Made by a program: the position numbers and the translations under genes. Source: Glandiceps talaboti (taxonomy: Eukaryota; Hemichordata; Enteropneusta; Spengelidae). From it: 64,000 bases of DNA. Below are positions 41,401 to 53,400 of this stretch, piece by piece (the first letter of the stretch is position 1; each line of letters starts with the position of its first letter). The DNA is taken from contig NC_135558.1 of assembly GCF_964340395.1 (NCBI RefSeq), forward strand, positions 20,549,871-20,613,870, written 5' to 3'. The notes under the pieces were generated by a model. That model had not been told where the DNA came from, searched no databases, and saw only the letters and a list, made by a program, of their open reading frames with translations.

Positions 41401-44400
41401 ATAGTAAACCTAACAAGGTATTTTGTTCTGGACCAACTTTTTCTATACATTTACCAGATATGTTTATTCACACCTAAATTTGACATGTAATTTCCATATC
41501 TGAACTAGGTCTCTACTTGTGCAGAATTTCAATCATTAGTTTTTTATAATGAGCTAATTGCCAAGAAGTCATCTTATGTTTGGGATCACTAAACAAAATA
41601 AAGAATAAATCAACTTCTAATGGTAAGGTAATGTTGTGCATAGTTCAAAACTAAGTCATGCGTACCTAAGACTGGACTATGCATGATTAGCTGTGAAGGA
41701 TAGAAGTAAATGGAAAGGTCCTCACAGGGAGTTTAATAATGAGGACATTGATCAATTTGGGTGTTGAATAACAAATTTGAAGTATGCAAAAATATAATTG
41801 GTGTCGGTACAATTTGAAGCAATCGATGGGAACAACCCTGAAAAGTAATTTCAACCTTGAAATGAAACTTTTGAAAATAGCGACAGAAATATTTATTGGA
41901 AATAAGGTGAAGTGGATCGGGTGGGGTGATGAAGGGTAAGTTTTGAAAATCAAAGAGAACTTCTTGACTTTGGATGGTTTTTACTAGTATTCCTAGATTC
42001 AAATCATCTTCACCAACAGTTACTTTGTCATTTGATGAAGATTTATATTTTGTTTACATAGATATACCAAAGCTCATGGAGTAAGTTTGTTGATAGACAC
42101 TGTCTATGTCTATGGTTTGTTGATAGACACTGTCTATGTCTGTGGTTTGTTGATAGACACTGTCTATGTCTGTGGTTTGTCCTATATGCTTGGCTGTATG
42201 AAGAGCTTCGTCTGTTGACAGGCATGGTGTGTCATGTGATCACTATGAAAAGCTTCATCTGTTGGCATGGTGTCATCATCTTGTGATCACTATGCAAGCT
42301 CTTACATCCATTCAAAGTTCCAACTTCCACAACAAATTTGGCTATGGAGTCAGAGTTCATAGCAAGAAAACGTCTTTTGTAAATCATGTAAGTTTCTGCT
42401 CAGAAACAAAGCTTAGTTTGCACATCCCTAGATACTAACCATAGTGTGGGACCTGAAGAGTGTGTGTGTAATTCACAGTACCTGCAATAGCTTTTTAACT
42501 CATGGTAAAGGTTTGAAATAGAACAAGAAGGTTGACGTATTCTCACACGTGCCTATAGTAATGCATGCGAAGAGGATGGTGTCACATCACAACACCAAGA
42601 AATCGAATGTTTCTTATTTTTATGATTTGCCTACTCATTGAAATCTATTTTAGGTACCAAAAATTTGGATTACATCTGTGAAAATTGTTAAAACACTTAC
42701 CCTCTCATCCTTCTCTTTCTTCTGTCGCTTGAAAAGTTCAAATGTATTTTTTTTGGAGGAATGTAGTGTTGCTTGATTTCCCATTGATCCACCTGATGCT
42801 GTCTTTGCAATATTTGACCAGGAACCAACATTACGAATGGTAAACTCCTGCAAATAAAAATATACGTTTCTTTAGCTCACATATCAGTATATAAAATTTG
42901 CAAATTGTGATATGGTTGTTAATGTTCATGTGTTAAAGTAGGAAGACACTAGAGTACTAGAGAAATCAGCATTGTTGTTTACATCACCCTTTTTACTTAT
43001 ACAGATTTGGTTAATTTTCAATCAAACCCTGCCAATGCTTGTCAGGGTCTAAAACCAGACTACGGTGTGGTAAGAGGCACATGGAAGAGGTAACTAGTGA
43101 TGACACTCTTATCATATCACGAATAACTGGGTTAATATACATGAGTTGGCTAAGCTTTGAGACTGTGTGTTCGCTAAGCTTTGAGAATCTGTAAAAATAT
43201 CGATGTTTGCTAAGTTTTGAGACTGTGTATTTGCTAAGCTTTGAGAATCTGTGAAAATATCGATATTTGCTAAGCTTTGAGAATCTATGAAAATATCGAT
43301 GTTTGCTTAAGTCTTAAGAATCTGAAAAGATCTCTGACTGTGTTTACTACACTTGGCGAATCCTGATACCTGTGACAGGAGACTTAACAGCAGAGAAAGT
43401 CGTCATTTTAGTAAAAGTGGCTTACTTTGAATACCAAGTACTCACAAGTGATGTTGTTGTTATTAAGCAAGACAAAATTGAGTATCCCAAGTGTTTTACT
43501 GAGATCCCCACCTTGTCTCTTGACAACAGGTTCACAAACTTTACAAATAACCATGGATAGCTAACTAAAACAGTCACCTTCCCTCATCCAAGGAGAATAC
43601 CACATACCACTACATACCATCCCTGTTGTTAGCTTGTCTACATTTTATTTACTGTAAATGTCCTTGCAATGCTGAATTTACAGATCTCTATACACGCCTT
43701 CAAAATCATGACAACCAGGACCCCCTCCCACATACCTAGCACTTGGTAAAGATTGAATCAGTTTACAGAATAACCTTTACATGGCACTACCACAGGAATA
43801 TCAACTCACAAATATATTGTAGTCTTAAAAGGTCCAGTAGTTATTTCTGCTTATGTAACCACTGGCAACCAATATATTATGTAACCACTGGCAACCCACA
43901 TATTATATCAATGGAAAGAACAATAGACCTGTTACTGGTTCCAAGATGCACTATACATCTCTCCATACAATATTGTGTACGTGCTGAGGGGTTTGCATGT
44001 GCTACTCAGGGGGTGGTTGTCACCTGACCGTACCCTGTGTTCACTGGTAAAATCCCTCTCTATCATTGATGGCTTTCAGTCTCTGTTCTATAAAATCACT
44101 CATAATCAAAGAGGTCAATCTGCCTTTCCATCATTTCCTGGTGAAAATGGTATTTCAAACATTATAAAGACAAAACAAGACTAAAGATAACAACGTGCTC
44201 TCATGCAATGCATCTTGGAACCGGAAAACTGACTATAGGACCTTTTGGACAAACAATTCCATATATGACTCATGAGGGCATGTGCAGTCTAAATACAAAG
44301 TAAACAAGACGAGTACCACAGAAAAGATCAGATTAAGAAGGACACATTACTTCAAGTACTTCAGTTCTTTTGGTTTGTTTTGTTTTTGGTACCTAAGTAA

Positions 44401-47400
44401 CTTTCACAATCATGACAAAATGACACATAATTCATCGGACAACTTATGAAATAAACATGATTAAGTTCCCCTTTCTCTTCTACAATCCCTATGATAATGA
44501 CAAGAATAGTTGGACTAAATGGCTGAGATAACTATTTCTGACAGTCTGTCATACTTACACTTTCTCACCAGTCATCAGGAGTATCGCTAAAAGGGCTGTT
44601 TTGTATATACCAATATCTACCACATAACTGTATTACAATATCCTTGCACTGTGAGGTCTCCTCATCGACTACATAGGGCTAATCAATCGTTAGCATTTTA
44701 CTGCTATCATGGCATCTACCTCCCCTCCCCCCTCAGAGCTTTGTGCTAACACGTCAATGAATTATTACCCCTATGTAGTTGATGATGGTGCACAGTATAA
44801 GGATATTCTAGTACAATTATGTGGTAGATATCGGTACATACATTGTACAAAACAACCCTTTTAGTGATGCTTTCGGGGACTGGTGAGAGAGTCTATGTCA
44901 TACTATGCTATGAGTTACTTCTGTGAAATAGTATCATGAATTCATTGTGAAAGCAATACCATCTGTACTATATTATTTACAATTACCTATATTTCCATAA
45001 TTTATTGATAATACTAAACAGTAAACTGCTTGTATCACCACAGTTCATCAGTTATCCTAGATCTTTGAACTGTGTTTTATGCTGAGTAGGATGATGAATT
45101 ATGGTAACAATAAAAGTAATAAAATCTATGTATTTTTCACCACAAGTTCCTTCTATGTTGATTGTTGGCACAGGATGGATTCCAGGCTGAGGTGGTGATA
45201 GAGTTTCAATGGTACAATCATTGGTTTCAAATATTGAAGTGATAACGCTGTTGCTATGGAAACAAGGCCAACGTACTGTAAAGCAATATTTCACTGAAAA
45301 CCTGTGTTGACATATGTACTTTGAAAGGAGTCAATGTACTAGTATATGCACTTACATTAAATCATCGTATTAAAAGAGAACAGAACCTTCAGATTTACAA
45401 CTTTGTACTATAATTAAAATTTATTTACTTCGTTTCTACAGGTGTTTGACTTTATTGCTGGTTTTACAGGCATGTAGGGTCTCTATTTCCTGCTGCCCAG
45501 TGAGACCTGTTTGAAAGTGTGTTTACATTTGCTAAACTAATGTTAGTGTTGACATGGCGATTGATATATTTGCATCAGGTCACATGTCTAATTTGGTAGC
45601 ACTCTGTACCAGGTCTGGCTGAGACTATGACAAATACCTAACATTAGCCTGGAGTTCATGTGGATGGGGGTTTGAATTTGTTATTTCCCCAACATGGGGA
45701 TGGGGGTTTGAATTTGTTATTTCACCCACATTGGGATGGGGGGTTTGAATTCATTATTTCCCCAACATGGGGATGGGAAATCAAAATTCAAAAGTCCCCA
45801 ATCACCAGAATTCTAGGCTAACCCCCAACATGGCCTTGTACTGGCATTATGTACTGAGTACAACTTTTACTATGTGGACTGAAATCTGGTATTTAAGCCA
45901 ACATGGCCTTGTACTAGCATTATGTACTGAGTACAACTTTTACTGTGTGGACTGAAATCTGGTATTTAAATTTGTGAAACTTTATATTGATATAGTTCTC
46001 TTTGATGTACCGGTATACATATTTTGAAGACATATTTATGATGTGATAACTTAAGGCAAAAACACTTCACAAAAATTTCGTCATTGTGCAACTTCTGACA
46101 GTAACTTGACACTGACGAAGGTTTCACTTTCAAAACACACTGAAAATGTGTTTTTTTAAAAATAATGCTTGCCAAAATTGCCTTTTTTGGGATAAACTCA
46201 GTAAAAGTACTTTTTTTGACCCATCAAGAATACAGTTTTTGTAAAAGTAACCTGGATAACATCTCTCACCTTCTTTGGAGCAGGATGTTTCAGCTCTCCT
46301 AACTTCTTCAAATTCTCAGCACTTCCACCTGATGGTGTAGAACCAACTGAAAATGATACCCCTGAAAGAATTAAAGATACTGATATGTTTATTTCCATAT
46401 ACATCTAGATATACTTCAACTGCTCTACAAGTCAGGGCTCAAAATTGGCAGTAGTCAAGGGCATATAGACTATCAAACATTGTATCTTGACTACCAAATT
46501 GGCAGTAGTCAAGGGCATATAGACTATCAAACATTGTATCTTGACTACCAAATTGGCAGTAGTCAAGGGCATATAGACTACCAAACATTGTATCTTGACT
46601 ACCAAATTGGCAGTAGTCAAGGGCATACAGACTATCAAACATTGTATCTTGACTACCAAATTGGCAGTAGTCAAGGGCATACAGACTATCAAACATTGTA
46701 TCTTGACTACCAAATTGGCAGTAGTCAAGGGCATATAGACTATCAAACATTGTATCTTGACTACCAAATTGGCAGTAGTCAAGGGCATATAGACTACCAA
46801 ACATTGTATCTTGACTACCAAATTGGCAGTAGTCAAGGGCATACAGACTATCAAACATTGTATCTTGACTACCAAATTGGCAGTAGTCAAGGGCATACAG
46901 ACTATCAAACATTGTATCTTGACTACCAAATTGGCAGTAGTCAAGGGCATACAGACTATCAAACATTGTATCTTGACTACCAAATTGGCAGTAGTCAAGG
47001 GCATACAGACTATCAAACATTGTATCTTGACTACCAAATTGGCAGTAGTCAAGGGCATACAGACTATCAAACATTGTATCTTGACTACCAAATTGGCAGT
47101 AGTCAAGGGCATACAGACTATCAAACATTGTATCTTGACTACCAAATTGGCAGTAGTCAAGGGCATACAGACTATCAAACATTGTATCTTGACTACCAAA
47201 TTGGCAGTAGTCAAGGGCATACAGACTATCAAACATTGTATCTTGACTACCAAATTGGCAGTAGTCAAGGGCATACAGACTATCAAACATTGTATCTTGA
47301 CTACCAAATTGGCAGTAGTCAAGGGCATACAGACTATCAAACATTGTATCTTGACTACCAACTTTGTTATTTGGTAGTCTATTAGACCAATGGAAATCAA

Positions 47401-50400
47401 TAGAAAATTTTAGCTAAAACAGTTCACTTGGATAAATTTGGCTACCAAGCCCAAAAGTTAAATTCAAGCCCTGAATTAAAGACTTGTCAAGTCTATATTG
47501 CAGTAATACGGCAAACATTAGGACTCCTGACTTTGTGAGTACGTGGGGTATCAGATGTAAATGAATACAAATAATGGCTTGAAATTGAATTGTTGTCTAG
47601 TTTTGTACCTCAGTGGCCTTTTTCAATGGTGATTCAAAATGCTCACTTTCACTCTTGCTATTTTGCTAGACATGTTCGTGAAACAAATTCTAGTTTTAAA
47701 ATTTTGAAAAGCGTCTGCAAACATCTTAAAATGACCTTTTTTTCAGTCAGTTGCTGTCAGATTTACTTCAGAGTACTTGTGGTATTTACACTTGTGCTTG
47801 CAGTGTTTTCTGATGGACTTTCACTCACTGCTCTTGAGACATTACGGCCACAATGGACAGACAAAGCATTCATGCAAATTTATGACACCCTGATACACCT
47901 CACTTGCACTCACACATTATAATGATGATAATAATAATAATAGTAATTATGCAAATTTATAATGTGCCTTTCCTCCTGAGAGCTCAAGGTGCTCACAATT
48001 ATTACCCTGATACGGATCAATGGCAGCACAATGGCCCTTTATACTTCCTGAACTCCCTGGGGAGCATACAATATGTTATGGGGGTTCTGTCACATTATCC
48101 AATACAAGAGTGAATTACATATCACATTAAACTTTTAGTCTATAACTGTATAGTGGGCTAGGTCACTACATTGCCACTTACATCATACACATCATTTTAT
48201 TAGATGTTTTTAAATCAACCCTGACAAATGAAACTAGACAGACAAGCAATGTTTTAAAGTAAATGGTATGATATGTGTATAGCTAATGTAAGCAAGTTTG
48301 TCAACATGTGAAATGAAAACCCTGGTTGGTTGCTAAGTTTGATTCTTACAAATAAAACAGTTCAGAGACATATGACATTCTTATAATTAATAAATTTGAG
48401 TTTGTTTAAATATGCATTGCCGGGGCTCGGGTTGCTAAGTGAGGACCTGGCTGTATACAAACTTCTGCATACGTAATAACACTGAGCAGTGAGTCTGGTA
48501 CATGGTATTCATCCAAACTTTCTGACTTCTTTGATCAACTGAAGTGTAAAGATTGAAACCATGAAAATACTGAAGTATGGTTTTGAGTATTTTAGTATAC
48601 AGGTGTGGTTCACACTACTTTAAAAATGTAAAATATGTACAACATCTCCTTGACATTACCTACAAGTGTACAGGTCTTTTACCCAACCACACTAAACTCA
48701 TTAATCAAACGTACTTCAAATACTTAGTTTTCTAATAAATCAATTAAAAAGAATGCCAAGTAGTGCAAGTGAAGGGGATTAAATATTCATTCTAGTCTTA
48801 ATTTTCACTCTTCAAAGCATACAATATTTTTTCTAGGAGCTCTAAATGTGAAATTTACTGGTATATCATTTATGGTTTCATAAAATGGTTTACCTAGAAA
48901 ATAATGTGAATGAACAAACAGTCTCTATAAACTCCTGTCATGTAAATTTATGGCACAATAACCTGTGATATTTCACCGACTGCCTCTGCACTTTGGGGTG
49001 TCTTGAAACTATGCGTACCACTACGACTCTGCACATGATGGGACGTGACAGAACACAGAAGATTTTTAGGAGTACGATACCATCATTACAAGATGATTAA
49101 GAAAGCAATCAAAATAGGATAGGCCAGCCTAACACAGAATAGGAGGCATACAATAGACATGTTACCTCCTCCACATGAAAACGACATTTTATTTAAACCT
49201 TGGTGATTTTACAACCTGTAATATTAAACCATTGTGATTTCACTGTGTGTCAATTTCAGTTCATCGTACTCACACGAAGAGTGAAATATTACGGCTTTTA
49301 ATTAATCTGTTACCAGTGTAAAGTAAGTATTTTACAAGTCATAAAAGATGTATTCAGTTGTCATTTTGTCAACAAACAACACTGTTTATAGTAGGCTTAA
49401 AATTGAGGCAATTCATAGTGTTAAAAACTTTATTTATGTATGCTATAAATATAAGTGGCACACACACAGTGGCATTGCTTTATTTGACTGTATGCTACAG
49501 GTTGTCATGCTTTTTAGGGATTATTTGTATTATCTACATTTTAGGCATTTCTTGAAGGCCTACTTCAGATTAGGATTCAAAAAAATTTAGGTATAAAATT
49601 TAAAAAAACATTTGTTTGGCAGAGTTATAGAATGAGTTGGTTCAGAACAAAAGAATAATATCCTATGTAATCCTTATGGCTTCACTCATCATAAGATAAT
49701 GGTAATGCAAGAACCTGGGATTGAATTATGGGCCTTTAACTACTACTCACTCTTCTCTATCAGTCTATCGGGACTGAGTTGACCTAGGAATTCAAATAGT
49801 ATTAGTGACACCTTAGAATATTTGTGGTGATTTCTCACCTTGTTTTTGTTGATCTGCTTTCTGTGGTTCTGGTGTCTGTATTTCTGACTCTGCTTTCAGA
49901 CTGGCAATGATATCTGGCACTAACGGTGGTGGTGTTGGTGTATTTGGCTTGCTCTGGTTACTGTCTTCATCTCCTATCAAAAACTTGACTGGCTCCAGAA
50001 TATCTTGTAGTTGTGGTGGGGAAGGGATTGGAGGTGATTTGGGCTTCATCTCAACTGCCACATGTTGGGGTAGATTCTGTACAGGCTGTGGTGGTAGATT
50101 CTGTACAAGCTGTGGTGGTAGATTCTGTACAGGCTGTGGTGGTAGATTCTGTACAGGCTGTGGTGGTAGATTCTGTACAGGCTGTGGTGGTAGATTCTGT
50201 ACAGGCTGTGGTGGTAGATTCTGTACAGGCTGTGGTGGTAGATTCTGTACAGGCTGTGGTGGTAGATTCTGTACAGGCTGAGGTGGCATATTCTGAACTG
50301 GTGGCGTTGTTGGTTTGGATGACTGTTTTGGTGCAGCGTGTGTTGATGCTTTTGAGGACTGTTTGGATGCTGGTGGAGTTGCTGGCTTTGATGAATGCTT

Positions 50401-53400
50401 TGGTACTGACGTTGATTTTTGTGTATGTCTCGCCGAGGGTGGCGTTGAAGGTTTGTTTGCTTGTTTTGCTGCAGGTGGTGTGACTGCTTTGGTTGTCTGC
50501 TTTGATTGCGATGCTGACTTGTGACTTTGTTTGGCTGCAGGTGGTGTTGAAGCTTTGGATGGTTGCTTCATTACTGGTTGTGGTTCAGGTACTGATGGTG
50601 GTGTTGTCGCTTTGGAAGCTGGTGGCGTCAATGCTTTTGCTGGGTGTTTTGATGCTGGAGGAGTTGTGGACTTTGGAGGGACTTTAGTAGCTGATGGCTC
50701 TGTTGGTTTTGGTGCTGCAGGGGGTGTCTTAATTTTGGGAGGAGGGGGAGTAGGAAGAGGAGTGGCATCTAAAAAGTCTTCTGGAAACAGATCTGAAAAA
50801 AATAAGAATAGTCACAAATAATTTCTGCAATATGAACTTGATGAAATTAATATGTCACAGATCAAGATTAAGTAAAAATTATGATTAACAAAAAATCATT
50901 ACTGATCTCTCCATCCACTAGGGTGGTAGGTGTTTGCTAGTTACAACCAACCACTAGGTGGCGGTATAATCAACCACATATAGATGTTTGCTACTTACAA
51001 GTGACCAAGTGTATGATCAACAAAGTATAGCGCTTTGCTAGTTACGCCTGACCACTAGGTGGCAGTATAATCAACTAAATGCAAATGTTAACTAGTTACG
51101 CCTGACCACTAGGTGGCAGTATAATCAACTAAATGCAAATGTTAACTAGTTACGCCTGACCACTAGGTGGCAGTACATGTATAATCAACCAAGTGCAGAC
51201 ATTTGTTAATAATTTGACCACTAGGTGGCAGTATAATCAACCAAGTGTTGAAGTTTGCGTGATACATTTGACCACTAGGTGGCAGTATAATCAAACGACT
51301 GTTGGGTAGAGGCCAGGGCAATAGTTTTCCCTTTTGATGTTACCCCATAAAACAGCATCTAGCAGAAATGTACCATAGAATAGATACAAGCCAGTAGCCA
51401 GCAAAGATAGCCATCCAAGTTCCCCATATGCTAACATTTCACAGGGTATGTTTAGTAATTCTTTATTATAACATGGACTACATTTCCACTGACTTTTTGA
51501 GATCTTCTGTAAGCCCAAAATTTGACCTGATTTGTTCCTTGAAATAACATTTACTTGTTTTGCCAGTTATTCTAATGAATCTGTTGCCACTCCCAAGATG
51601 CACTGCATGCCTACCCATACAATGCTATGTATCCAATACATGCAGCAGGTTTGTACATGCTGTATGGGGATGGTTGTCACCTGACCATAAAAACCATTCT
51701 TCTTTGTCATCAATAACATTTGGTCTTTGTTTGTTAAAATAGCTTCCAATTAAAGAGGTCAACATGTCTTTCCATCAGTTCACGATGAAAATATTATTTC
51801 AAATGTACTAATCACAACATAAGTTTATAGTGCACATGCAAAGGGTGATACTTTTTTGTCATTATGTTTATTTTACCATAAAAATAAAGGACATTGGGTT
51901 TTGTGATAGTATAGAATAGCTTTGACATGGGAAATTGCGTGAAAAATGAGCCACTCTAGGCCTAGCCACACAGAGCACCTCAGGAAGTACTTTCATTTGC
52001 ATATGGATAGGACATCGTGACGTCACTTCGGGAACACAATCGTCCTCTTCAGTTTATCTTTACATGCAAAGCCATTAGGGCCAAGCCAGGTCAACTTCAC
52101 AACCGGTTTTCGCCAGAAGACGACATTGAATATTTGTCAGACGCCTCAAGCGTAGAGCAATACACTCCAGCATTAACATCTGATGGTGTGATTTAGCCAA
52201 ATTCATTAGAACCGGATGCTAGTAGTAATGATAGTTTCTCTATCAGTAAATGAGTGAGGAAGATGATGGTCAACCACAAAGGCTGCTTTATAAGGTTTTT
52301 TTAATGTAAATTTCAGACAAATGTAGTCATGGCTAGTACACATTATATGTAATAGTATACCTGTGTTTAAATGTCCACCATGCAAGTTAAGTGCTTGTTT
52401 TCTGACTATGCCTTGCTGTCTTGTACCACAACATGGACCATCCAGAGTATTGTTTACGTCCTAGTGAAGCCGTATTGTTTACATAAAGTGAAGGCTGCTA
52501 TCATATCAGCATCCTTTGTTGACATAACTATTTAATGGGTGGAAAACAGCTCCCACAGACAATCTCACTGTTACCTCAACATGAAAACTAAATAACAGGA
52601 CTTTTTTATTTTTTTATTGCATGTGTGAGTTGTCAGTGTAAATTGTAGGGGACAATGACGTTAGATATAACAACTAACATATTACGTTTTGTTACTTTTG
52701 TCTGCGGATTTTGTGAATCCCATGTGATACACTATACTCTTCACTGAATGAAAGTGCAAAATTGCACTTTTTGGGATCTGGTATTGAACTTTAACTAGAT
52801 GATCAAAGATCATTTACATGTAAACACATACCATTGCATGTTGTCAACCAACACTACTAAGGTGACACTCGATAAAATGTCACTGAAATAAGAAATTGTA
52901 TATTCTAATTCCCAATTATTGAATTCTAATCGAAACGAAAATTATCTAATATTTTCATACCCATCGAACATACAGAGATCAGATGAGAATGGCTTCACAA
53001 GAAGACAACATAACGTAATGAGTTCCCAATAATATTCTCTCAAGTTGTTGTAATATGTATCGTCATAGTACATTCTATGACCATTCAAAATCTTCCCGAA
53101 AGTATAACCACAGATTAAATTCATCACAGCAGAAACTTTTGTTGGATAACTATCCCTTTTGAAAACTATGTACCCACTTTATTTCATTTTTTACTGCGTT
53201 CATTACCATCCACACAGTGACATGAAGTGGTTTCATTTTTGAAGCACGGCCCGTGCTCACTGAAGCCGGCCGTATCGTGGTGTAATTGCGTATTGTCTCT
53301 GACCATTTTTTGTTTTGTTTGAGTTTTTGGTGGATAGACATGTCTTACGTACATTGTGGATTTATTTGACCTGAGAAGATCATGAAGTGTTGACTGTGTC

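Noticed and set aside
46432-47400. Four long open frames (up to 322 codons)
   Set aside because: All run through the 54-bp minisatellite inside an intron of the BRD4-like gene.
49907-50821. Gly/Cys-rich and Val-rich plus-strand frames
   Set aside because: They are shadows of the minus-strand proline-rich exon 5.
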